Assembly: GCA_038373885.1 (NCBI GenBank)
Contig: JAWZYV010013168.1
Location: 1 to 64,000 of the forward strand
Length of the DNA stretch: 64,000 nucleotides
Source of the DNA: Cheiracanthium punctorium
Lineage: Eukaryota; Arthropoda; Arachnida; Araneae; Cheiracanthiidae
Reading direction: 5' to 3'
In this document: piece by piece, positions 42,332 to 53,600 of the stretch
Numbering within the stretch: position 1 is the stretch's first letter
Layout of the letters: each line of letters begins with the position of its first letter
Program-made: the position numbers and the translations under genes
Notes under the pieces: model-generated
Told to the model about the DNA's origin: nothing
Database searches by the model: none
What the model saw: only the letters and a program-made list of their open reading frames with translations

Positions 42332-43375
42332 CCCAGATAACACACTTGTCCATTTTATGTCTATTTCTGGTCCAACTCATCCATAATACATCCATGTCTA
42401 TACATAGACATCCATAAGACATCTATTTAAGGACATAATCTGGAAAATCCAGAATACGTCCATGAATAGACCAAAACTAGACTTAGAATATCCAGAATAT
42501 GTCCATTAATGGACGTATTCCAGATGATACACACTATGTCAGTGATACGACATAAAATGGATGTTTGTATAAGTCCAGAAATGGACAAAATATGGAAAAG
42601 TTACTTTTTTGTCATTGATTTTCATTTTAACCAATACTGTACTTACGACGCATGAATTTATTATAATTTATGTTTTTATTGATATTACATTTTACCCCCA
42701 AAAAGTTTAAAAACTTTTTACATTCTAAAGTTTTTTTTTTTTTTGTCGAGGAACTTTTGAAATTTAAAATACTTTTTATGTATTATTATTTCCTATAAAA
42801 GCGGTATTGTGTAAAAAGAAACTCATATCCACATGCAAAAAAAAAGAAAATTCTCTAGCGACTCAACATCCAAAAACGAATAGCTGCATATTTTTTCTAA
42901 GTTCCCAGTCCGAAACTAAAAAATCCTTACTTCAGCATTTTGACGCATCAGAGCAAGTTCCGCTGCGCATAGTGGCTAGCACACTCTACTGTGAGGACCA
43001 TGATCAAGGGTTCGAGTCTGAACCGGGGCGAGTACTTAAAGGTTGGTTTAAAAAAAATCGGTACGAATATTTTTACAAAATTCGTTATTAAGATGTAACG
43101 ATAAATTTAAATTAATCATTACATACAATTAGCTAAAAATTATTAAATGGTTTTTGTTGATGTCCAGGATTCGACCGTAAAAGGTCTATAAATAGACAAA
43201 CACGTCCATTATTACGTCCATATACATGGCTATAAGACGTGATATGGGCGTCCTATAGTGCCATATTGACGTAAAATGGACGAGAATTGGGCGAATCCTG
43301 GATGTTTAATGGACATGTCAGCTTGTCTATATGACGTCTTCTAGACGTGTTCTGGACAAGTTTTTGCTATCTGGG
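42332..43375 (+). mobile_element. type B element, full-length, with tRNA-like module
   Basis: Starts CCCAGATAACACACTTGTCC and ends TTTTTGCTATCTGGG; TA flanks both sides. TGTCCA-type words fill both arms. The middle contains a T tract, then a tRNA-like module (about 42960-43040) and an AT-rich stretch. No transposase frame. Confidence 0.88.
42960..43040 (+). pseudogene. tRNA-like Pol III module of type B elements
   Basis: CATAGTGGCTAGCAC is A-box-like, CTGTGAG lies where an anticodon loop would (GTG, as in tRNA-His), and AAGGGTTCGAGTCTG carries a good B-box. Two other copies keep the module: 44865-44950 on plus and 45650-45740 on minus, where the B-box reads GGGTTCGAATCTG and the A-box TATAGTGGTCAGC. 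Stems pair poorly, so this is a promoter remnant rather than a tRNA. Confidence 0.55.
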
Positions 43376-43777
43376 TACAAGCAGTTCTTGTATAGCTTCA
43401 TTTCAGAAATTACTGATGAAACAGATACTTCTATTCCTTTATGGTAGTAACTTATCCATAGCATAAAAATAAACTGTGGATATGAGATAAATATCCACAG
43501 AATGTCTTTTTATGGACAAATTATGGATGTCCATAACATGTCCATATGGATGTCCATAACATGCCCATATAGATAAGTTTTGGATGTCCATAACATGTCC
43601 ATATGGATGTCTATATTTTGTCCAGAGGATATCATTATGGACGCCGTATTGTGCCATATGGACAAGTTTGGGGGGTATTATGGACAAGTTATAGACAAAT
43701 TTGGGAATGTCAGTTATGTCCCGAACTTGTCCATGATATCATATGGACATGTTCTGGGCAAGTTTGTGCGGTCTGGG

Positions 43778-44862
43778 CCAGTGCTTTCAAACGTTATTTA
43801 ATGTAGTTTTAAGTAGTAATTGTGTTACTAATTCAAGTACGAACTCATCATTAATTTGTTTGCTATGATACATATTTACATAAAGAAAATAGATGCATAT
43901 AATTTGAAGGAAAAAGAAAGTAGCGCTTACTCTCATGATTCACGATTGCTTATTTTAGTTTCACAAGTGGATATTTAGTATACTTTAAAATAACTAAATA
44001 CACAAGACATTTTTATAATGAATATTTCATGAACGTAGTCGTATTTCCTACGTTATTTAAACAATTCAACATTAATCTTTAACAAATGATGTATTAAAGC
44101 GCATTTCAGTGTTTTCGGGATATCCTGTATATTGGAGAAAATTTATAAAATACGCTCTATAGCGCGATCCCTGAATTAATTATTCTTTAATAAAGACATT
44201 TCATGTAGTATATATTATTCTTTTGTCGCTTTGTCAATCGAACTTTGGAATTGAGCAAGCATAATGAACGCTTGTACAAAATATTAACTGCATTTGAAGT
44301 TTCTGTATAAACGGGCAAAAATCAATAATTTTTAATTTACTGTATTTCTGCACTGTACCAGATGTAAGTCTTAATCACATAATCAAGGCATATATAACTG
44401 ATAAATAACATTTTCAACTGGCAAAATTAAATTGTCTAAATAGTATCACAACGTCATGCTTATTTACAAGAATAAAAACTACTCAAGTAATACGATTTCT
44501 GATTAAAATAATTGATTTATAAATAACACATGATTAATTATTCACTAAACATGATTTACATACATATTTTTAGAATTTCTAAATACATTATAAGCGTTCA
44601 CTTACCTTTACATTCAGAGCAAAATGTTCGAATTTTAGGATAAATTTTCATGAAAGAAAATGGCGCAAGATTCACAAAACGATTACCTACATCTAAAGTT
44701 CTTTAGTACAGTACGACAAAAGTATCAAAAAATTGTTTTAAAATAATAAAATGATATAACATTTATAATATTTAGAATAATAAAATAGAATACTGTGACT
44801 GGGGAAAACAGGCCTCAATGATAAACTCATTTTTAGGGATGGCAACTCATAAGCAGGCCCGT
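43778..44862. other. AT-rich unassigned
   Basis: No reading frame, repeat end or RNA recognised. TTTTCGGGATATCCTGTAT near 44112 vaguely resembles a mariner end but has no partner. Confidence 0.5.
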
Positions 44863-45175
44863 TGCTTAGCGATGGCCCCGGCACACTCTACTGTGAAGAC
44901 CATGATCAAGGGTTCGAATCTGAAGCGGGGCAAGTACTTAAAGGTTAGTTTAAAAAAAATTGTCACGAATATTTTTACAAAATTCGTTACTAAGATGTAA
45001 CGATAAATTTAAATTAATCATTACATACAATTAGCTAAAAATTATTAAATGGTTTTTGTTGATGTCCAGGATTCGACCGTAAAAGGTCTATAAATAGACA
45101 AACACGTCCATTATTACGTCCATATACATGTCTATAAGACGTCATATGGGCGTCCTATAGTGCCATCTGGGGTCC
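44863..45175 (+). mobile_element. type B element, right-half fragment
   Basis: Begins in the tRNA-like module (CACACTCTACTGTGAAGACC) and follows the type B sequence through GTTGATGTCCAGGATTCGAC and GTCCATTATTACGTCC, ending near GTGCCATCTGGGG. Neither terminus is complete. Confidence 0.7.
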
Positions 45176-45321
45176 ACATGGATTTCATTGATTCCTTAAT
45201 TCGCCCATAGGATAGGATGTCATTATTCATTTTGGAAGTCGTACTGTGCCACAAGTTGTGGAACTTATGAAGAAGTTATGGACACGTGAATAATGTCATA
45301 TGTCCATGTTCTGGACAAGTT

Positions 45322-46043
45322 CCCAGATAGCACAAACTTATCCAGAACACGTCTAGAAGACGTCATATAGACAAGCTGACATGTCCATTAAACATCCAGG
45401 ATTCGCCCAATTCTCGTCTATTTTACGTCAATGGCACTATAGGACGCCCATATGACGTCTTATAGAAATGTATATGGACGTAATAACGGACGTGTTTGTC
45501 TATTTATAGACCTTTAACGGTCGAATCCTGGACATCAACAAAAACCATTTAATAATTTTTAGCTAATTGTATTTAATGATTAATTTAAATTTATCGTAAC
45601 ATCTTAATAACGAATTTTGTAAAAATATTCGTACCAACCTTTTTTTTTTAAACCAACCTTTAAGTACTTGCCCCGCTTCAGATTCGAACCCTTGATCATG
45701 GTCTTCACAGTAGAGTGTGCTGACCACTATACACAGTGGATTGGTTAAAATGAAAATCAATGACAAAAAAGTAACTTTTCCATATTTTGTCCATTTCTGG
45801 ACTTATACACACATCCATTTTATGTCGTAACACTGACATAGTGTTTATCATCCGGAATACGTCCATTAATGGACATATTCTGGATATTCTAAGTCTAGTT
45901 TTGGTCTGTTCATGGACGTATTCTGGATTTTCCAGATTATGTCCATAAATAGATGTCTTATGGATGTCTATGTATAGACATGGATGTATTATGGATGAGT
46001 TGGACCAGAAATAGACATAAAATGGACAAGTGTGTTATCTGGG
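45322..46043 (-). mobile_element. type B element, shortened copy on minus strand
   Basis: CCCAGATAGCACAAACTTA ... GTGTGTTATCTGGG, with TT on both sides (45320-45321 and 46044-46045). It holds the tRNA-like module in reverse at 45650-45740 and lacks the T-tract region, about 720 bp in all. Confidence 0.85.
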
Positions 46044-46355
46044 TTCCCAGATAACACAAACTTGTCCAGAACATGTCCATATGATATCATGGACAAGTTC
46101 GGGACATGACTGACATTCCCAAATTTGTCTATATCTTGTCCATAATACCCCCCAAACTTGTCCATATGGCACAATACGGCGTCCATAATGATATCCTCTG
46201 GAAAAAATATAGTCATCCATATGGACATGTTATGGACATCCAAAACTTATCTATATGGGCATGTTATGGACATGTTATGAGCATCCATAATTTGTCCATA
46301 AAAAGACTTTCTGTGGATATTTATCTCATATCCACAGTTTATTTTTATGCTATGG

Positions 46356-46610
46356 ATAAGTTACTACCATAAAGGAATAGAAGTATCTGTTTCATCAGTA
46401 ATTTCTGAAATGAAGCTATTACAAGAACTGCTTGTAGGATCACACATATTTGAATCTTCAAAAATATTTTCATGGAACCTATTTTCAAATTCATTATGAA
46501 AATAATTATAATCGTGCGCATTAATAGGCTTTGATTCAATATCATTCACATTACATTCAGCTTCAATAAGGAATAATTCATCATTAACTTCTTATTCAAC
46601 ATTTCGCCAT
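46356..46610 (-). pseudogene. coding remnant in type A copy 4
   Basis: Same conserved product, ending ITDETDTSIPLW, with the same TAA as copy 2 before VNDE and local changes (RFHEN for RIDEN). Confidence 0.5.
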
Positions 46611-46894
46611 TCCTGACGAGTCGACTTAATTTTTTTTATTAAAATAGACATTAAGTCAAAAAGTTGTACATTACCCCGTATTGTAAAGAACAGTGATATA
46701 GGCAAGCAACCCAGATAACCAGTTACATCCGTTGGATATCCTACAGATATCATTTAGATCCTGCAGCCGTCATATCATACTGTAGGCGTCTATAGAAATC
46801 CACTGGCTACTGTATCTGACAGATGCTAGAGATCCAGTCAGAGAATCCGACGGATGCCTGCCGATGTCACTTTTAGACGAGCATGCGCAGTTAT

Positions 46895-47036
46895 CAGAAC
46901 TTTCGGAATCGGAAGTGATCGGAAGACAGTAGCCATTTTGTTGAGCGCGAAAATGTGTGCAAGTGTGGCGAGTGGCTTGCGAAGTTAATAAACTACAATA
47001 CCTGTATTTGAACTTCATACCTTCATGTAGATAAAG
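46895..47036 (+). promoter_or_regulatory. ETS/YY1-type promoter and possible first exon
   Basis: CGGAAGTGATCGGAAG gives ETS-type sites (about 46909 and 46919), followed by AGTAGCCATTTTG, a YY1-type core on the reverse strand. This pairing is common in TATA-less animal promoters. About 100 bases on, GATAAAGTAAGTTT supplies a good splice donor (GTAAGT, about 47034). No ATG-initiated frame of note precedes it, so the exon would be mostly 5' leader. Confidence 0.45.
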
Positions 47037-50000
47037 TAAGTTTTTAAATGCATACGTACGTGTATTACTTATTGTAAAAGAATTATTAAGAAAAACTTCT
47101 TTTAAGAGTTGAAAAACTTATGATTGTTTGGTTTCCTTCACGTGGTATGTGTGTGTGCTTGCAAACGTTGCTTTATTCAATGCCTAGTAATTAGTATTTT
47201 CAGCCGGAAAAGAGTAAATAAATAGTAAAAAATTTGTACTACTACAAAGATTTAAAAAATTTGTGATTTTGCAAGTCGAGTTGTTGACTATCCATATTTG
47301 TTTTGAAATTGCCTTTTTATAGGTGTCAATCTCGATATTTTAAATGGTTAAGTTTTCTACATTAAAAAAAAAGGCTGAAAATAACATGTTACATATTAGA
47401 TAGAAAGAATTCAGATTTATTTTGCGGGAAAATGCTTAACTAAATTGCTCCTGTTGTTAATTATTTATTTATTTTTGCTACTGTGACGAAAGATTAACTT
47501 TTTACACTACCTGAAAATATCGTTTTGCATAGTACCCTTCTTTGTGTTATTTCACAAAGTTTTCAATTAATTTTGATGGGATATTGCTGGATTTATGTGC
47601 TCAGATATAGCATTTGAGAATTGCAACAAACAATTGTGTTTTTAATTGTTGAATGTGTTCATTACAACAAAACAAAATTTACATAAAAAATATCAGCCTT
47701 TCTGATTATTTTAATTTATCAAGTTTGCTATGCTATGGTTTTTAAATTAACGAAGTTTTTATGTTTGTTATCTGAACTTCTGAACAGTTTTAATTTTGGT
47801 TTTATAAGTAAACTAATTTGTATTTTAATTATATTAATTTGAGCATTGAAAATATTTAGTTCAGCTTACATTATAAGTTATCCTGGAGTGAGTTTTCTTA
47901 TAGTAGTATTAAGATAGTGGTGTACAAAAATGTGATTTTGGTACATATATACAAATAAACATAGGGCCTTAAAAATTTTAGTCTCTCTTCAAAATATGTA
48001 CTACACACTGTAATAAACAAAAAATCTTTTAATTGTAATACTACAAAAATTCTTAGCTTGTGAATTAGTTTAAAGTTTTGTGAAATGTGATGCGACACTT
48101 TGAAAACTTTTCTTCTGCATTTCCATGTTAACAAAATTTTTATGGAAGTTTCGTTAGAAGCAAAGTTTTTTCCATTCATTTCAGTGTGTACTGCAGTTTA
48201 TAATCATTTTCAATTTTTTGAATCCCTCGCACAATTAATTTTGTTTACCAAAACCATGCATCAGGTTTTGTGTTTCTTTAAACTACAGCCTGGCAAATGT
48301 TGCTTTTATAGGGGCACCCACGGAGGGGGCTATGGGGGCTCAAGTCCCCATAGAGGGGGAGTGTTAGAAGTAAAAAGCATTGAAAATCGTCCCTAATGAA
48401 TTAAATTTTTCTTTTTAAAAATTGTCTTTAAATTATTTCTAAAGAACATTTTATAAAGTTAGTTTGTGAATAAATACTTGCAGTTACTATACAAAGGCAG
48501 TTAAACTCGTTTTCAACGATACTGAAAAGATCTGATTATAATTTGTCAACAGCATTGCTCATATGCATGTTGTTCTATGGGCAAGTCAAGTGGCACAGAA
48601 TATTTTGACATTATAAGGGAGTTATAACTATATAATCGAGGTCACTATAACAGAGTTCAGCAGAATTTGTAGCCTACCCCCCCCCGCCCCCCCCCCAAAC
48701 TAAAACCCTGAGTGAGCCAGTGATTACTTTTTCAATTTATATTGTTAATTTATTAATTATTGTAATGGTTGTACGTAGTCAGAGAATAAATTATAAAGAT
48801 TTTAATAGTCATGTTTATCATCCCTTAAATTAAGTGTAATCACCATCTCCACTGACATGTATGAGAATAAGATGACTTTAGAGAAATGTTTTGATGCAAT
48901 ACTTTTAATGCTACATATACTTTCAACTATCAAAAACAAGATCTCTAAGCATGTTCTTGAAAATAGGTACCTTTTATGATAATTTGAAAACAAAATGACA
49001 TTCAAATTTTTTTTTAAAGTTCCTTTTTCATCTGATTATGCTGTTGCACTTCAGAAAATTTTGCAGTGTAATTCTGTGTTTATTACACAGTTAGTTCTTT
49101 TAGAAATTTTCAGAACTCTCAATTGATTTATAGGGATGGGATAATCAAATGTAGTCTAGCATTTAAAGAGGTATTGTTTGTTCGCGAAACAGGTTTTCTT
49201 TTGTTTCTGCTTTCAGTCTGGTAATACTTAGGTAAAATAATGTAAATTATGGAAATGCAAAATCATCAGAGTTTATTGAGGATGTATGCAGACAAAATTT
49301 GTCTTTTTTGTGGCTCCTTCACAAAATTACATTTGAATAAAGCATCCTTAGGGAGGGGGGGGGGGAATCAATTAAACTGGCCCTTCACAAAAAATATAGT
49401 TGAATTAAAATGATCTTCAGTATTTTGCACTGTATTTTAATTTGTTTAGTAAACTGTTTTAACAAGGAAAACTTTGACAAAAATTCACATAAATTTTCCC
49501 AGAAAAGTGTATAATACATTCAGTTACAATATATGTGTCATATATTTATATGCCGTGTTTAAATTTTGTTAAGGATTTTGCAGCAAATGAAGCTTGAATA
49601 ATTCAAAATTTTGGATCCTTTCCTTTAAAATCTTGCAGAAGCTTTTATTTTATGTAATTGGACTATAAATATGTTATTTTAACTTACTGAGTGCGGCATT
49701 TCGACTTTGATAATAATCAACTCCTGATTATATATATATAAATTTATCAACTCATACAGAGTGTTAAAAAATAATTTTGTTTTATATTTCTAAGTACTTT
49801 GATTTTTAAACAGCATGACTTCTCAAAATTGAAAGTTTAAACTAGTTAAATTCCTTCTGATTACCTAACCTCTCAACAAATGGAAAATAAAATTCTCACT
49901 ATTCTAATTAAGTTGATGAAAGTTGCAAACTAAAAATATCAATTTACATTTGTTTTACATATTTTAGATGTGCGAATAACCTATCATTAACATTTGATGC

Positions 50001-52920
50001 AATTTCAGTTTTTAGTAATGGGATAATTTTATTCACATACTAATACATTAATGTGGATGAGTAACATGCAATTTGTATTTATAAACTTTAATTGTAATAC
50101 TTTATTGTTTTACATTAAAGGGGTTAAAATTGAAGTCTTGGAGAATTCTGGTGAGAAATTGGCTGAAGAACACAGTTGCTTTATGATTCAAAGGAAAAAA
50201 AAAGAGACTTAATTCATTAATTATTATGGACCTTAATTGTAGGTAAGTTTTAGCACGTTTGAACTAAGTTACTAATTAATTTGATAGGCTTCTTTCTAGC
50301 CAAAATGAAAATCTACAGTATTTTCGCTGGTTCTGCTGATCCATCATTGAGAATGAGAAACCACAACAGATTGTAACCTTTTGTTGTTACCAGAATGTAC
50401 CCAAACTTGTAAAATTTTCAGCGTGAAAATGAACCACATTTTTTTTTGGGGGGGGGGGATTTAGTGTATAAAAAAATCTGTTTACAAAATTAGATTAATA
50501 ATATTTATGAATAATTAGTGTTGTTAAATTCCAGTAATCTTTTGAAGAATATTCTTGACAAGGAGAATTTTCTCTTGAAAGTTATGAAAGAGAGTTTTTC
50601 ATATGGAAACTTGTAATTGGATATCCTTAAATTTGAACAAATCATCCAAAAGAAAGCTAAATTTTATTTTTTATCATTTCCCTAAAACTCGTATCTTCAA
50701 ATAAAATCTAATCATTTTTCATTTTCAAAAGACAAAATGCTTTATTAGAAACATGTTCCATTTCGTGAACCTTTTGAAATTGTACTAACTTTTATTTTTA
50801 TCCTTTAAGAGTTTAAAATTGTGGGCCCAAATGTGCTGATTTCCCACATTTTTTTTTTCTTTTATTGATCAATTAGCCGTTTTTTTTTCCTTGGGGATGA
50901 GGAGCTTTTTGCAAATGTCCATAGGAACTTTAGCTGCAGTTGTTACAGGCATACTTGCTATTTTTAATGCACTTTTTGTCGAATTCATGTCTTTCCCCCA
51001 TAATGCAGTACACCCAGCAGACTTCATTACACAAAATTTCCTAAAAAGCCTTCTCATGCACAATATTGTGCTAATTCTGATGGAATTTCTTTCACTGGGG
51101 CATTCTTAGAATCAAATGTTTATTTTAACCTTTGTCATTTAAAGGTTATCCTAGGGAAAATACTAAGTGGATAGGTCTAGTATTAGGAATTGTGCAGGAA
51201 AGGGCGGTATGTGTACCAAAGATGGGAGATGCATGTCATGCATGTTCAAAGTTAGCTTTATAGTTTGGAACATACTTTTTAAAGATCTGCAATTAAAAAG
51301 CAAGTATATATTTAGGACTCACACTCACCTTTCAGTTATTTAAAAATTATCTTTCATAAGAGCTATTTATTTTTAGAAGTTAATTGTCTCAAAAAAAAAA
51401 AAAAAAAAACTTTTGAACTTTTCTCTTAAATAATCTTTTCTTCTCTTCGCAAAATAAAGACTTCCTCATAAAATCGCAGCAAATGTGTGTTTTACCAAAC
51501 TGTTGAATTGATGATTCTTGATAAGATCTGGCTGTAAGCATAATAAAATGTAAAATAAAATACCTGTTTCAAATCATTCAGCCAAAAGCATATGTGCATT
51601 AAATGCTAGTTGTTTATTTATAGATATATTACAGCATTTTTAACCATTTTTTCAGGTGCTGTGTGTGATGACTGACTGAATAGGTGTGTTAAACCTAGTT
51701 GGAGAAGAATTCCATACTCTGCCATGGTGTCATGACTTATTTTGTAAAGAATACCCATCACAAACATGTTCAAATATTAAATATGTAAAAACGTCATTGT
51801 GTCATGCCAAAGAGAGAATAATATATATGTAAAAATAAATGACGAACAATAAATAAATTGAGTTTCAAAAAATTTCGTTGTTCTTATGCTAATTATTTTC
51901 AGGCATTTCTATTAACTTGAGCAAAAGGTACGTCTGATTTTTCTTTTCTTTAAAGCCATTCTTGATTTTTTTTTTCTTTCTTCATAAATTGTCTGATTTA
52001 TTTTAATGCCCAATTCTCTTAGAATTCAGAGTAGGAAAAGGAGTATATTTCAGTTGTTCTTCCTCTGTCGTACAAAATTGCAACTTGACTCTTTTTCAAA
52101 TTTAACGTTTCTATACTCTTGTAATTTCTAATTCACAAGGACTGTTTTTAATTGAAATATTGTTTTATTTTTACAATGTTAATTAGTTATCCAGATTTGC
52201 TTATTCTAGTAATTAACTTATTAGCCTTTATGAAAAATTTTATACAGCAGCTGAAATCACTGATTAGTATTTAAATTATATTGTTTACAAAATTTTGCAT
52301 TAAGCTTTTTTATGTGTAATTTATATAAATTAACCTCTCCTAAAGTAATTAAATTTGCTTTAGGTCAGCATTTTGCTTTATTTTAAATTTTGTGTAAGTT
52401 ACACAAGCATTTCTTAAATTAGCCCTACCAAAGAAAAAAAATTTAAGCTTTATTTTTAATAACATGAAAAGCAAGGAACTAGTGAATTTGAAGGTTATTA
52501 ATTTCAAACTGAAATTCACAACTAAACATTTATGTACTAAGAAAGTGTGTGCTTTTTTTAGACTACAAAAATTTTCTCATTTCTTCAGTAAGCTGTAGTA
52601 TGTCAAAGTAAAGTATACTTAAACAATTTTTAGTAACTAAATACCAATAGTTGAGCTACAAATATCCTGCTGGGAAATTGGACTTTTATAGAGTGTTGCC
52701 AAAAATAATTATTGGATGTTTAAAACTTTATACTGTTGATATCCCATTGGACATTAAAAAATCAATTTACACTATTTATAAGATATTTAATTATGCTGCT
52801 AATGTGGCAGTATTTTACTTACCACATTAATAGCAAAATTAAATGTAATAAATGCAGTAAATTGATTCTATAAATTTCTAATGGGATATCTACAGTGTAA
52901 AGGTTATAAACACCCAATAG
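47037..52920. other. AT-rich interior of the 7-kb element
   Basis: No frame above about 100 codons and no known domain. C tracts occur near 48680 and G tracts near 49360 and 50450. ATTTTTTCAGGTGC (about 51655) and TTATTTTCAGGC (about 51900) look like splice acceptors, and AATAAATAAA-like signals lie near 51850, so a spliced noncoding or degraded transcript is conceivable. I cannot support exons. Confidence 0.4.
50862..51063 (-). CDS. possible 3' coding exon, unrecognised
   Basis: On the minus strand an open stretch of 64 codons (MCMRRLFRKFCVMKSAGCTA early, KLLIPKEKKTAN at the end) closes with TGA, followed within about 5 bases by AATAAA. Lysine-rich, with no recognised domain. The stop-plus-polyadenylation spacing is suggestive but unusually tight, and the plus strand is open here too. 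Low confidence that it is coding. Confidence 0.2.
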
Positions 52921-53002
52921 TTATTTTTGAGAGTTAAATAAGGGCCCTGCAAATATCCAGAGGGATATTTGTAGATCATCTGTTAGATCTAATTGTAGGC
53001 CT

Positions 53003-53600
53003 GTAAACATCCAGTGATGAAACTGGTGATGTTTTATAAAGGTCCTGCGATAGTCCTATCGGACATTTGCAAGCCGTCTATCGTATCAAACTGGACCTGT
53101 AAACATCCAGTGATTAAACTGGCAATGTTCTATAAAGGTCCTGCGATAGTCCTATCGGACATTTGCAAGCCGTCTATCGCATCAAACTGGACCTGTAAAC
53201 ATCCAGTGATTAAACTGGCAATGTTCTATAAAGGTCCTGCGATAGTCCTATCGGACATTTGCAAGCCGTCTATCGTATCAAACTGGGCCTGTAAACATCC
53301 AGTGATTAAACTAGCAATGTTCTATAAAGGTCCTGCGATAGTCCTATCGGACATTTGCAGGCCGTCTATCGTATCAAATTGACCTGTAAACATCCGGTGT
53401 AAGGTCCTGTCAGCGTCCCATCGGACATTTGCAAGCCGTCTATCGTATCAAACTGGGCCTGTAAACATCCAGTGATTAAACTAGCAATGTTCTATAAAGG
53501 TCCTGCGATAGTCCTATCGGACATTTGCAGGCCGTCTATCGTATCAAATTGACCTGTAAACATCCGGTGTAAGGTCCTGTCAGCGTCCCATCGGACATCC
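53003..53600 (+). repeat. 96-bp tandem array with higher-order structure
   Basis: Units start CTGGACCTGTAAACATCCAG at about 53091, 53187, 53283 and 53379, exactly 96 bases apart, containing GGTCCTGCGATAGTCCTATC and GGACATTTGCAAGCCGTCTA. After about 53390 a shortened unit (CATCCGGTGTAAGGTCCTGT) alternates with a full one, and the pair recurs. The period is a multiple of three, so one frame stays open for 122 codons as a by-product. Confidence 0.92.

Larger units (their letters stand above)
40467..43777. mobile_element. type A element, copy 3, containing two other elements
   Basis: Read through, the parts 40467-40882, 42023-42331 and 43376-43777 form one type A element in inverted orientation. 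It begins CCCTGACAGCACACTTGCCC and ends GTGCGGTCTGGG. At 40881-40882 TA precedes a second type A element (40883-42022), and the same TA is repeated at 42023-42024. At 42330-42331 TA precedes a type B element (42332-43375), repeated at 43376-43377. Removing both restores sequence collinear with copies 1, 2 and 4. Confidence 0.85.

Noticed and set aside
48660..50460. C and G tracts (48680, 49360, 50450) as regulatory G-quadruplexes
   Set aside because: Similar homopolymer tracts are scattered through the window, usually at transposon remnants, and lack the four-run pattern.
50891..51109. 72-codon hydrophobic plus-strand frame
   Set aside because: Overlaps the minus-strand candidate; hydrophobicity comes from T-rich sequence and there is no supporting signal.
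53014..53382. 122-codon frame with a 32-residue repeat
   Set aside because: The frame exists because the DNA unit is 96 bases, a multiple of three, without stops. It stops when the array changes phase, and nothing suggests translation.
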